A stretch of 64,000 nt of DNA, taken from contig OY282377.1 of the NCBI GenBank assembly GCA_958295785.1, positions 2,246,394-2,310,393 of the forward strand, given 5' to 3'. The DNA is from an uncultured Latescibacterota bacterium (GTDB taxonomy: Bacteria; Latescibacterota; UBA2968). Positions within the stretch are counted from its first letter, which is position 1. Every line of letters starts with the position of its first letter. The position numbers were made by a program, and so were the translations under genes. The notes below the pieces were generated by a model. The model did no database searches. It was not told the DNA's origin and worked only from the letters and a program-made list of their open reading frames with translations. This document shows positions 45,135 through 53,775 of this stretch, piece by piece.

Positions 45135-45553
45135 TTCGTTTTTTTGAGACTCGTCTTGACATGCGTGTGTGAGAGATGCTCACAAGAGCCCAATGCCACG
45201 CAGTGATCCGCCAAGAGGCGCAACGTCCATCTGCCATGGCCTGCCGGGGGGGTTGAACAGGCCAAGGCGGTGATTTGGGCCCGTTGCTTGCCGGTCATCT
45301 CCACCGGGCGTCCTGGCCGCGGGGCATCTTTGAGGCTGTCCAAGCCGAGGGTGCGGTATTTCTTTGCCCAATGACTCAGGGTCTGCCCGGTCATGCCGAG
45401 GGTTTGAGCCACTTGGGTGTAGGTTTTGCCTCGGTCAAGTTCAAGCAAGCCCAAGGCGCGTTTGTAGATTCGGGCTTTTTGGTCGCCTTTGGTGATCAAG
45501 GCGGTCAAAGTGTCTCGGTCTGTGGGGGTGAGTTGGACGTGTTGTTTGGGCAT
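45131..45553 (-). CDS. IS630 transposase, helix-turn-helix part, copy 1
   Basis: Encodes 140 residues from ATG 45553, with an AAGGAGG site seven bases upstream. It contains a Tc1/IS630-type DNA-binding region (TYTQVAQTLGMTGQTLSHWAKKY, in part) followed by the DAPRPGRP linker. It ends in SLKKTN at the poly-A slip site and overlaps the catalytic ORF by four bases. Confidence 0.9.
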   Translation of the reverse strand: MPKQHVQLTPTDRDTLTALITKGDQKARIYKRALGLLELDRGKTYTQVAQTLGMTGQTLSHWAKKYRTLGLDSLKDAPRPGRPVEMTGKQRAQITALACSTPPAGHGRWTLRLLADHCVALGSCEHLSHTHVKTSLKKTN

Positions 45554-45622
45554 GCGAACGCCTCCTTGAAATAATTGAAATTCCAAAGTATTTAATTTAC
45601 AGAGTATTAAATACTCTGTAAA

Positions 45623-46333
45623 TTAAGTTATCCTAATTTTTGAATTGTCTGGATAAACGCGTTGATAATGGGTATTCATCTTGTCTCTGGCCTTGGGCAA
45701 AGTGAACTGCCAATTCAAGGGGATGCCCTTGGCCTCCCGCTCCTTAAAGAAGGCCAAAACTTCCCGGCGCAGTTCCGCCTGCGTCGCAATGCGCCTATTC
45801 AAACATCCTCGCGCCAGAGCCGAAAACTCGATCTCGATCATGTTGAGCCAACTCGCCGACTTGGGAGCAAAGAAGAACTCAAACTTCTGCGCGCGGGCAA
45901 ACGCCTCATCGGCCGGCAAGGAACGATAGAAGGCATGGCGGGTATGCGTGTTGAGATTGTCTTGCACCAAGCGGATTTTCTCCGCTTGTGGCCAATGCTG
46001 TGTCAGGGCCTGACAAAAGTGGGTGTCTTCCTTCATCGTGCGCCGAGGATAGATTTCGGCAAGCCGTTTGCCGGTTAAAGGCTCAATGGCGGCCAACAGC
46101 GCACGCGAGCCGTGTTTGGTATAGGCATCATGTTCTTTGGTCACTTGGCCTGTTGTCAGGGGCAAGGGATCCAGGACTTGTCCGATGAGAAAACAAGGCC
46201 GTTCATCAAAGCAGACCACAGGAACATTGGGATCATGAGGTTGGTCATACAGCCAAAGCAAGGCTTCCATGCGTGCGAGAAAGGACGCATCCACTTTGCG
46301 GATACACCAGGTTTTCTTCAAGTGAGGCTTCAA
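45623..46333 (-). CDS. IS630 transposase, catalytic (DDE) part, copy 2
   Basis: Encodes 236 residues with the same DDE motifs as copy 1. Differences include His for Tyr in QPHDPN, Asp for Tyr in KEDTHF and Ala for Thr in FFAPKS. The reading frame is intact. A run of eight A on the coding strand at the overlap with the helix-turn-helix ORF would permit the same -1 frameshift. Confidence 0.9.
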   Translation of the reverse strand: MKPHLKKTWCIRKVDASFLARMEALLWLYDQPHDPNVPVVCFDERPCFLIGQVLDPLPLTTGQVTKEHDAYTKHGSRALLAAIEPLTGKRLAEIYPRRTMKEDTHFCQALTQHWPQAEKIRLVQDNLNTHTRHAFYRSLPADEAFARAQKFEFFFAPKSASWLNMIEIEFSALARGCLNRRIATQAELRREVLAFFKEREAKGIPLNWQFTLPKARDKMNTHYQRVYPDNSKIRIT

Positions 46334-46752
46334 TTCGTTTTTTTTAGACTCGTCTTGACATGCGTGTGTGAGAGATGCTCACAAGAGCCCAATGCCACGC
46401 AGTGATCCGCCAAGAGGCGCAATGTCCATCTGCCATGGCCTGCCGGGGGGGTTGAACAGGCCAAGGCGGTGATTTGGGCCCGTTGCTTGCCGGTCATCTC
46501 CACCGGGCGTCCCGGCCGCGGGGCATCTTTGAGGCTGTCCAAGCCGAGGGTGCGGTATTTCTTTGCCCAATGACTCAGGGTCTGCCCGGTCAGGCCGAGG
46601 GTTTGAGCCCCTTGAGTGTAGGTTTTGCCTCGGTCAAGTTCAAGCAAGCCCAAAGCGCGTTTGTAGATTCGGGCTTTTTGGTCTCCTTTGGTGATCAAGG
46701 CGGTCAAAGTGTCTCGGTCTGTGGGGGTGAGTTGGACGTGTTGTTTGGGCAT
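46330..46752 (-). CDS. IS630 transposase, helix-turn-helix part, copy 2
   Basis: Encodes 140 residues from ATG 46752 with an AAGGAGG site. The frame is also open upstream across the IS end into the host gene fragment, giving an artificial 241-residue fusion whose first 80 or so residues belong to the GHKL ATPase. That fusion is a by-product of insertion, not a real gene. Confidence 0.88.
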   Translation of the reverse strand: MPKQHVQLTPTDRDTLTALITKGDQKARIYKRALGLLELDRGKTYTQGAQTLGLTGQTLSHWAKKYRTLGLDSLKDAPRPGRPVEMTGKQRAQITALACSTPPAGHGRWTLRLLADHCVALGSCEHLSHTHVKTSLKKTN

Positions 46753-47125
46753 CAGAACGCCTCCTTGAAGTAATTGAAATTCCAAAGTATTTAATTTACA
46801 GAGTATTAAACCTATCGAACAGATGCTGAGTACATCTTTTTCACTGAACTGACCTCCATCATTCCAAACCAACAACTCATTCTCACCCAATTGCAATTCC
46901 ATGTGCCGACTTTTGTTGTCGTCAGCATTCTGAACGAGTTCATAGACGAAATGCGTTTTGTCACTGTAGAGTTGAGGATAAACGCGGAGATGACTTTTTG
47001 CTGTTCCGTAGTCTTCTTTGTGCTTTTTTGTGATGCGTTTGTAATCTGACGCCATAATTTGTTCCTTTCTAAAAAATTGGACAAAGAGCCAATATTTCCC
47101 TGTCCGTCATTCCCTCCATTTGAAT

Positions 47126-48103
47126 TTATACCCCATCCCCACCAGCCAATGCCTCTTCAATTGCGCGGCAGTGCCAGAACGCTTTGTTATCCCAGCCGAA
47201 CCGCCACGGGCGCGATGTGGCAAACCGATCGGGCAGGGCTTCTGACAGTAGCGCGAGTGTTTGCACAATGGCAGTGAATTGATGGGTGTCCAACTTGTGG
47301 CGTTCCGCGTGCGCGCTGTAATGGGGAACGAGCGCGTCCGCTATGCGGTGCAACGCGGCGTTTGCATCTGCCTCGCGCCACCCAGTTGCTTTTGGCAACC
47401 GCGACAGCAAATAGACCGCGTCCATCGTTGAAAAACCCGGCCCCCCGTGCCAAAAGCCATCCGCGCCCTGTAGAGGTAGCATGGCATCCACAATGCGATC
47501 TGCTTGCGGCGGCAACCGATCCATCCCCATGTGAATTAGGCTATACGCAAACGTGCGGCTGATATTGGCAGGCCCCTCATTCGGCCACGTTCCCAGCAAT
47601 AGATGCTGTTGTGCGGTCAGTTCTTCGTAGAAAGCCTCGGCCCACGCGGCATCCGGATGCCCGACCAGCATGGGCACATGCGCGAGCACCTCGTGATGCG
47701 TGTCGCCCGATGCTTTCCACGTCTTGAACCACTGCCTGAGTCCGCCAACCGTCATCGCGCCGCGCTGTTCCTCGGGGAACCGTGCGACCTGAGCACCAAG
47801 GATGTTGAGCACGCGAACCGCGTTCCAAAACGCTATTCCCCGCCGCGGTTTCGTCCGGGGCGGAAAGGCAAAGGATCCGTCCTGTGCATTCTGCTGTGAC
47901 TGGATCCATGCGATCCATTTCGCCCGATCACACGCGGCCTCGTCAACCGCGTCCATGCTGAACAAAATATAGGCAATAAAAAGGGAACTCGACAGGCTAG
48001 GCGCGGGCGCATCGCCGTTGCGAAAAGCCCCCGCGTCATCGAGGTAGAGAGATTCTGCCCAAGCGATCAGGTCGTCGCGGATGGGATCGAGAGAAAGGGT
48101 CAT
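47126..48103 (-). CDS. Alpha/alpha-toroid (terpene cyclase/prenyltransferase-like) protein
   Basis: Encodes 325 residues from ATG 48103, which has GAGGA upstream; ATG 48154 with GGAG is an alternative. Repeated units such as WIQSQQNAQDGSFAFPPR and MLPLQGADGFWHGGPGFSTMDAVYLLSRL resemble the QxxDGSF-type repeats of squalene cyclases and prenyltransferases. No DxDD catalytic motif is visible, so it may only share the toroid fold. No signal peptide was seen. It lies 70 bases upstream of the broken GHKL gene on the same strand, but its higher GC content suggests a separate origin. The function is unknown. Confidence 0.65.
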   Translation of the reverse strand: MTLSLDPIRDDLIAWAESLYLDDAGAFRNGDAPAPSLSSSLFIAYILFSMDAVDEAACDRAKWIAWIQSQQNAQDGSFAFPPRTKPRRGIAFWNAVRVLNILGAQVARFPEEQRGAMTVGGLRQWFKTWKASGDTHHEVLAHVPMLVGHPDAAWAEAFYEELTAQQHLLLGTWPNEGPANISRTFAYSLIHMGMDRLPPQADRIVDAMLPLQGADGFWHGGPGFSTMDAVYLLSRLPKATGWREADANAALHRIADALVPHYSAHAERHKLDTHQFTAIVQTLALLSEALPDRFATSRPWRFGWDNKAFWHCRAIEEALAGGDGV

Positions 48104-48342
48104 TTGGTCCTCAAAAAATTGTCCATCACACTCCTCCCTCACAGGCCATGACATCGGCATCTCCTGATTTGACCTCGGCGACCGCTTTCGCGATTTGCGT
48201 TTCGACGCAATCGGGATCATTATTCCTCATCTCGTCCCGAAGTCGATCAACTGCCACAAAGTCCTTTTTTTTTGCCTATTGATAAAAACGGCAACGTTCC
48301 ACCGGCAACACAACCGCCACCATCTGCCCATCTCCATCTCTA
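48104..48342. other. Leader region upstream of the toroid gene
   Basis: About 240 bases with no supported gene of their own. The frame of the toroid gene stays open to 48220, including a possible start at 48154, so part may be coding. The remainder borders the left end of a MITE-like repeat. Confidence 0.4.
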
Positions 48343-48785
48343 ATACCAATTTGATTTTTAGTTGTCCGTATCCAGCCTCCCATCAGGGAGGAATGAGGAA
48401 CAGACGTTTCGTAGTGCTCATGCGTTGCTCGTCTCAAGCGTTTGGTTCTGCCCCCTCGTTGGTTGCCTTTGATGCCTTCGGCGTCAAACGCTCAAATTAT
48501 TCGCGTTTTCATACTTTTTTTCAACAAAAAAGTAGGCGATCGGGGTACAACTGCGTAGCAGTTCAACCGCTTTTGTAACAGGACGCCATGCGCTGGCCTG
48601 CAAGGGGGGTTTGAGGGAGGTTGGTTGCGAGACAGCCTTGCGCGCTGTGCGGGATGGCATGATCTGGTGGTCTTTTGGAATGGCCTTGTTGCAATGGTTT
48701 CTCTGAATGACAGTGTAACGTCAAGGGAATCATTTGCGGGTCGCATATCGCATCACATCAGGTCAACAGAAAATCAATTTAGTAT
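48343..48785 (+). repeat. MITE-like dispersed repeat, copy D (complete)
   Basis: 443 bp, with left terminal repeat ATACCAATTTGATTTT at 48343 and right terminal repeat AAAATCAATTTAGTAT ending at 48785. The two are imperfect inverted repeats of each other. It shares the AGGGAGGAATGAGGAACAGAC, GGGGTACAACTGC and GCCTTGCGCGCTGTGCG blocks with the other copies, and lacks part of the middle compared with copy E. No transposase is encoded. Confidence 0.88.
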
Positions 48786-48865
48786 GATAACTGATGGCTG
48801 ATAACTGATGGCTGATAACTGATGGCTGATAACTGATGGCTGATAACTGATGGCTGATAACTGAT
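48786..48865 (+). repeat. 14-bp tandem repeat array
   Basis: 5.7 perfect copies of GATAACTGATGGCT directly abut the right end of MITE copy D. There are no spacers. The unit resembles the GATTACTGATTAC / TGACCACTGA words found in other gaps, so the array is probably a locally expanded version of that family. Confidence 0.9.
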
Positions 48866-48889
48866 TTTCAGCATCTATCGGGGCGTTCA

Positions 48890-48933
48890 GGACAAAAACA
48901 AAAAAGGTCGTGAGGGGGCAAATCCTCACGACC
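48890..48933 (-). terminator. Intrinsic terminator of the outer-membrane barrel gene
   Basis: On the minus strand a perfect 10-bp stem, GGTCGTGAGG with CCTCACGACC, is followed by TTTTTTGTTTTTG. It lies about 50 bases after the stop codon at 48983. Confidence 0.88.
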
Positions 48934-48982
48934 CTTTGCTTTTCTGAAATTCAAATAACTCCCGAATACAGGGCATCCAATT

Positions 48983-49615
48983 TTACCTGAAAAACACCGA
49001 CATCCCCAGCGTCACAAAATGGCGCGTGGTGCGGTCGCCATTGGCAAAGAGGACCGAATACCCATACATGGCATTCAGGGCCGTGCGTTTTGAGACCCTT
49101 TTGCGAACGCCTGCGCCGCCGCCCAATTCACTGACATTGCCCCATCCCCAAAAATCGCGTGCGGCAAAGACTTCTAAAAATGGAAAGGCGCGCTTTTCAA
49201 TTTTGATGGGCAGATTCAATCGGTAGAAACCCGATACCGAAGACCCGAATCCCTCATTCGCGGCCCCATAGCGCCCGCGCACATCCACGGTTGTATTGTC
49301 GAGCACTTGAATTTGATCTTGCGATCCGGGCAAACCGCGCCGTTCAAACCGATCGCGAGTTCCCGCGACAAATGCCCCGCCAATTTGGTGCCAGGGGTTG
49401 ATGGCATAGGCCACTTGAAGGCCCGCGCGATAGAAGAACTGATCGCCGGAAATTCGCCAAGAGATAATCGGCGTCACTTCCAACTGCCCTGCGCGGATAG
49501 GGCCTGTGTTGATTCCGCCATCGCCTTCGTTTTCGTCTTCCCCGACAATATCGGCCCGAGCAGGCGTGCCCAAAGCCAACAGACCAACAGCCAAGTACAT
49601 CAGCCAGCGTTTCAT
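48983..49615 (-). CDS. Outer-membrane beta-barrel protein, function unknown
   Basis: Encodes 210 residues from ATG 49615, which has an AGGAGGAG site. Residues 1-21 are a signal peptide (MYLAVGLLALGTPARA|D). The mature protein shows alternating polar/hydrophobic strands with aromatic girdles (RISGDQFFYRAGLQVAYAI, RFYRLNLPIKI-like segments) and ends GMSVFFR, as expected of an eight- to ten-strand barrel. No family motif was recognised. It has its own strong promoter (49656-49684) and terminator (48890-48933), so it is a single-gene unit. Confidence 0.7.
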   Translation of the reverse strand: MKRWLMYLAVGLLALGTPARADIVGEDENEGDGGINTGPIRAGQLEVTPIISWRISGDQFFYRAGLQVAYAINPWHQIGGAFVAGTRDRFERRGLPGSQDQIQVLDNTTVDVRGRYGAANEGFGSSVSGFYRLNLPIKIEKRAFPFLEVFAARDFWGWGNVSELGGGAGVRKRVSKRTALNAMYGYSVLFANGDRTTRHFVTLGMSVFFR

Positions 49616-49655
49616 AGCGTCTCCTCCTGAAAGGGGTAATCCCGGCGTTTCGGTT

Positions 49656-49684
49656 AAAATATCCAAAAACAGCGCGGTTGTCAA
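49656..49684 (-). promoter_or_regulatory. Sigma-70-type promoter of the outer-membrane barrel gene
   Basis: On the minus strand TTGACA (49679-49684) and TATTTT (49656-49661) are separated by 17 bases, about 40 bases before the ATG. The -35 box is a perfect consensus. Confidence 0.7.
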
Positions 49685-49827
49685 TCGTCAGTTGGCGAAT
49701 CGACGGGGTACAACTGCGAAAGACGCGCAGCGGGTTTCAACGCGTCGCTGTCCAGACACGTTCACGGCGCGAAAGGGATGCCGTCTATTCTGGTGTCTTG
49801 GAAAAACGGCCTCGCGGACAAATTGGC

Positions 49828-49856
49828 TTGACTTGGTTTCATGTTCCCCATTTATT
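49828..49856 (+). promoter_or_regulatory. Candidate sigma-70-type promoter of gmd
   Basis: TTGACT (49828-49833) and TTTATT (49851-49856) are 17 bases apart and end 46 bases before the gmd ATG. Confidence 0.5.
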
Positions 49857-49902
49857 GTCGCATGGACAGCGATCATTTGAATTAGAAAGGACGACCTCTC
49901 TC

Positions 49903-50898
<996 letters not shown>

Positions 50899-50900
50899 AT

Positions 50901-51956
50901 ATGCCACGCATTGGACGCGCCGCAGTGATGAGCGGCGAAAAATTTGAAATCCGCGAATATCCGGTTCCCGATCCGGAACCGGGATCCATTTTGCTCAAAC
51001 AAGAACTCGCCGGCATCTGCGGCACAGACCTGCACAACTGGGAATACCGGCGTTTGCAGGGCGAAATCATCCTCGGCCACGAAAACGTCGGCATCATCGA
51101 CAGCATGGGCGCGGGTGCGGAAACCGATTATCTGGGCAATCCCCTCGCGCCCGGGGATCGCGTTCTATTCGCGCCCGGCACCAATCGCGGCGCGTACGGT
51201 TTTCTGCAAGCCGAAGAAGCCCCTTATTTGCGCGGCGGGTTTGGCGAATACATTTATTTGTGGAATCCCGACACAGTGGTGCTCAAGACCGATATGCCCG
51301 CCGAAGTCGCGGTCATTACCGAGCCGTTTACCATTGGCGTCCACGGCGCGATGCGCTCGGGCCTGCAATTTGGCGATACAGTCGTCGTGCAGGGTTCGGG
51401 CGCGATTGGCCTGCTCACACTCGTTGCAGCCAAAGTCAGCGGCGCGGGTCGGCTCATCATGGTCGGCGGGCCCAAAGGCCGGTTGGAATTGGCCGAACGC
51501 CTGGGCGCGGATCTCACCATCGACATTGCCGACATACCCGATCCCGAAGAACGCACCAAAAATGTGCGCGAGAACACACCCCGCGGCCAAGGCGCGGACG
51601 TGGTGTTTGAATGCGCGGGATTTTTGCCGGCCATTCCCGAAGGCGTCACGTTTTTGCGGCACAGCGGCACGTACGTCGCCATGGGGCATTTTGTCGATGT
51701 GGGGTCTTTTGACTGCAATCCCAATCAGATGTTTATGCGCCGCAACCTGCGCCTCGAAGCCGTGTGGGCGAGCACCCCCGAACACTTTGTGCGCGCGCTT
51801 CCCATTCTCGAGCGCAACGAATACGCCTTTGCGGACCTGGTCAGCCACACCATCCCGCTCAACCGCGTGGCCGAAGGCTTCAACGCCCTGCACAGCGGGT
51901 ATCGCCTCGACGACAAAGACGCGATCAAAATTGCGATCAAAGGCGGGTTGGTGTAA
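50901..51956 (+). CDS. Zinc-type medium-chain dehydrogenase lacking the structural-zinc cysteines
   Basis: Encodes 351 residues from ATG 50901, with AAAAGGAG seven bases upstream. Catalytic zinc ligands are suggested by CGTDLHNW (Cys in the first position) and the GHE of LGHENVG. The Rossmann motif is GSGAIGLLTLVAAK. The lobe that normally carries four structural cysteines has none (DRVLFAPGTNRGAYGF follows the GDRV-type segment). It oxidises an alcohol or polyol with NAD(P); the substrate is unknown. It is coupled to gmd (two-base gap), so a role in sugar metabolism is plausible, but I cannot show it. Confidence 0.85.
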   Translation: MPRIGRAAVMSGEKFEIREYPVPDPEPGSILLKQELAGICGTDLHNWEYRRLQGEIILGHENVGIIDSMGAGAETDYLGNPLAPGDRVLFAPGTNRGAYGFLQAEEAPYLRGGFGEYIYLWNPDTVVLKTDMPAEVAVITEPFTIGVHGAMRSGLQFGDTVVVQGSGAIGLLTLVAAKVSGAGRLIMVGGPKGRLELAERLGADLTIDIADIPDPEERTKNVRENTPRGQGADVVFECAGFLPAIPEGVTFLRHSGTYVAMGHFVDVGSFDCNPNQMFMRRNLRLEAVWASTPEHFVRALPILERNEYAFADLVSHTIPLNRVAEGFNALHSGYRLDDKDAIKIAIKGGLV

Positions 51957-51994
51957 AACAATCCCTTGCACATACTTTCTTAAGGAGAACCAAA

Positions 51995-52975
51995 ATGATT
52001 GGATTTGATACGCTCAAGGCGGCGATGCGGTTGCGGGATGAAGCCGGCTTTAACGAGCAACAAGCGCGGGCCTTGGTGGACACTTTTGCCGAAGGGCTCG
52101 GCGAGGATATCGCGACTCGGGATGGGTTGGAGAAAATGGAAACTTCTCTGCATGCCGAGATTGCGTCTATGCGGAGCGATATGGAGAAAATGGAAACTTC
52201 TCTGCATGCCGAGATTGCGTCTATGCGGAGCGATATGGAGAAAATGGAAATGACCCTGCACGGCGAGATTGTGTCTGTGCGGAGCGATATGGAGAAAATG
52301 GAAACTTCTCTGCACGGCGAGATTGCGTCTGTGCGGAGCGATATGGAGAAAATGGAAATTTCTCTGCGAAACGACATGGAGAAAATGGAAACGACCCTGC
52401 ACGGTGAGATTGCGTCTCTGCGAAACGACATGGAGAAAATGGAAACGACCCTGCACGGTGAGATTGCGTCTCTGCGAAACGACATGGAGAAAATGGAAAC
52501 TTCTCTGCGAAACGACATGGAGAAAATGGAAACTTCTCTGCGTGCCGAGATTGCGTCTGTGCGGAGCGATATGAAGAAAATGGAAATTTCTCTGCGAAAC
52601 GACATGGAGAAAATGGAAACTTCTCTGCGTGCCGAGATTGCGTCTGTGCGGAGCGATATGAAGAAAATGGAAATTTCTCTGCGAAACGATATGAAGAAAA
52701 TGGAAACGACCCTGCGCGGTGAGATAGAGAAAACCGAGGCAGTCCTGCGTGCCGAGATTGGGGTTCTACATGACAAACTGGAGAAAACCGAGGCAACCCT
52801 GCATGGCGAGATTGTGTCTGCGCGGAGCGATATGGAGAAAATGGAAACTTCTCTGCGTGCCGAGATGCGGGCCCTTGAACTGCGGATGACGATCAAGTTG
52901 GGGGGCCTGCTGGTGCTCGCCCTCGGCCTGATGACCATGCTCAACCGACTGTTCGGCCCCACAGCAACTCCTTAG
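51995..52975 (+). CDS. Repeat-built coiled-coil protein with C-terminal membrane anchor (DUF1640-like)
   Basis: Encodes 326 residues from ATG 51995 (AAGGAG). Residues 1-40 (FDTLKAAMRLRDEAGFNEQQARALV, in part) resemble the N-terminus of DUF1640/CCDC90 proteins. About 240 residues of heptad repeats follow, built from EKMETSLHAEIASVRSD-type units, and then one C-terminal helix (LGGLLVLALGLMTML). The predicted product is a long trimeric or dimeric coiled coil tethered to the membrane. The DNA units are nearly identical, so length probably varies between strains. No other domain is seen and the function is unknown. It follows the dehydrogenase by 38 bases. Confidence 0.8.
   Translation: MIGFDTLKAAMRLRDEAGFNEQQARALVDTFAEGLGEDIATRDGLEKMETSLHAEIASMRSDMEKMETSLHAEIASMRSDMEKMEMTLHGEIVSVRSDMEKMETSLHGEIASVRSDMEKMEISLRNDMEKMETTLHGEIASLRNDMEKMETTLHGEIASLRNDMEKMETSLRNDMEKMETSLRAEIASVRSDMKKMEISLRNDMEKMETSLRAEIASVRSDMKKMEISLRNDMKKMETTLRGEIEKTEAVLRAEIGVLHDKLEKTEATLHGEIVSARSDMEKMETSLRAEMRALELRMTIKLGGLLVLALGLMTMLNRLFGPTATP
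52125..52860 (+). repeat. Tandem coding repeats in the coiled-coil gene
   Basis: Units of 21 and 42-45 bases (GATATGGAGAAAATGGAAAC followed by CTGCATGCCGAGATTGCGTC and variants) are repeated about 14 times, many without any change. The pattern indicates expansion and contraction by recombination or slippage while keeping the heptad phase. Confidence 0.9.
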
Positions 52976-53126
52976 AAGCTGTTTTAAGACGAAATAGGCC
53001 CCTCCTCCGGCCCTTCCCGCAACGGGGAGACGTTATTCCCCCTTGTATCTTCCTCTTGGGCACAGGCGTCTTTTGACCCGCAAAAAACGAACGCTTTGGC
53101 TATCGGGGATCTTAAAACAACTCCTT
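52976..53126. other. Intergenic spacer
   Basis: About 150 bases between the coiled-coil gene and the MITE-like repeat copy E. Nothing further was recognised. Confidence 0.4.
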
Positions 53127-53616
53127 ATACCAATCTGATTTTTATTTGTCCTTATCCCGCATCCCATCAGGGAGGAATGAGGAACAGACTTCTGTACGGA
53201 TCATGGGTTGCTTGTCTCAAGCATTTGGCCCTACAGCATCGTTTGTTGCCTGTGATGCGTTGGCTACGCCTGTGCCTACGGCGTGCGGCGACCGACTTTT
53301 TTTCAGCAGCAAAAAAAGTAGGCGAGCGGGGTACAACTGCCCTAGCAGTTCAAAAATGCCGCTCTCAAACGCCGAGAGGCTTGCACAGCGCAAAACGCTT
53401 TTGTAACAGAACGACATGCGTTGGCCTGCCAAGTGGGTTGCAAAATGGATGTGGGTTGCGAGACGGCCTTGCGCGCTGTGCGTGATGGGTTTGTTTGATG
53501 GCCTTTTGGGATGGCATTTTTGCTATGGCTTTTCTGAATGACTGTGGAACGTCAAGGGAATCATTTGCTGGCAACATATCGCATCACATCAGGTCAACAG
53601 AAAATCAATTTAGTAT
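53127..53616 (+). repeat. MITE-like dispersed repeat, copy E (longest, complete)
   Basis: 490 bp from ATACCAATCTGATTTT to AAAATCAATTTAGTAT. It is the longest copy and serves as the reference for the family. It contains the AGGGAGGAATGAGGAACAGAC block, GCCTGTGCCTACGGCGTGCG, the GGGGTACAACTGC..TAGCAGTT hairpin and the GCCTTGCGCGCTGTGCGTGA block. Confidence 0.9.
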
Positions 53617-53640
53617 TGGCTTTTGTTCCCGTGTAGCGCA

Positions 53641-53683
53641 CAAAAAAACGGCGATGGACAAAATATCCACCGCCGTTTTTTTG
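53641..53683. terminator. Bidirectional intrinsic terminator of the TonB/PorV operon
   Basis: AAAAAAACGGCGATGGA pairs with TCCACCGCCGTTTTTTT (one mismatch) around a short loop, with T-runs on both strands. It lies about 95 bases after the last stop codon of the minus-strand operon. Confidence 0.88.
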
Positions 53684-53775
53684 TGCTCTGTGGGCGAGTT
53701 TCTCGCGAGTTTCTCGTCAAGACATGCTTTGTGATTTTTGTCCCTTTCGCGGAAAAAAATGTCCAGACCATTGGT

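Larger units (their letters stand above)
44411..45607 (-). mobile_element. IS630-family insertion sequence, copy 1
   Basis: 1197 bp, with ends AATACTCTGTAAATTAA and TTAATTTACAGAGTAT, flanked by TA (44409-44410 and 45608-45609), as expected for IS630/Tc1 elements. Copy 2 follows directly, sharing the TA between them. If the target is read instead as TTAAA, all three junctions also show that 5-bp word. Confidence 0.92.
45610..46806 (-). mobile_element. IS630-family insertion sequence, copy 2
   Basis: 1197 bp, the same ends and length as copy 1 and in the same orientation, flanked by TA (45608-45609 and 46807-46808). The two copies are not identical: the catalytic parts differ at seven residues and the helix-turn-helix parts at two or three, so the pair is not a fresh duplication. 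Confidence 0.92.
39319..47055 (-). pseudogene. Sacsin-like GHKL ATPase / nuclease-like gene interrupted by three insertion sequences
   Basis: One AT-rich gene survives in three pieces: 47055-46807 (start, with ELVQNADDN), 44410-44242 (KDLTQIGTFGIGFKAVYNY) and 43149-39319 (C-terminal 1258+ residues). Removing the two IS630 copies with one flanking TA, and the IS701-like element with one copy of its TCTAT duplication, gives a continuous frame reading ICSIGLSNKDLTQIG and MASRVIELVDRGRT across the joins. The product would be about 1415 residues. The N-terminus is an Hsp90/sacsin-type ATP-binding fold. The last 116 residues (DRVDILLKD, TVEVETH, WQAVKYK) resemble a PD-(D/E)xK/NucS-like nuclease, with Glu in the usual Lys position. 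ATG 47055 has AAAGGAAC. I infer a defence or conflict role. Confidence 0.85.

Noticed and set aside
46753-47055. 241-residue fusion of an ATPase fragment with the IS630 helix-turn-helix protein
   Set aside because: The frame crosses the end of the insertion sequence; it is a by-product of insertion into the GHKL gene.
48786-48865. Possible CRISPR array
   Set aside because: Units are 14 bp, perfect and contiguous with no spacers, and no cas gene is present.
49678-49902. 75-codon N-terminal extension of gmd
   Set aside because: The SDR fold starts exactly at MAKTALITGITG, a ribosome site precedes that ATG, and a promoter-like sequence lies inside the extension.
52125-52860. Possible CRISPR or non-coding repeat array
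   Set aside because: The repeats keep one reading frame and encode heptads of a coiled coil in a gene with a good start site.
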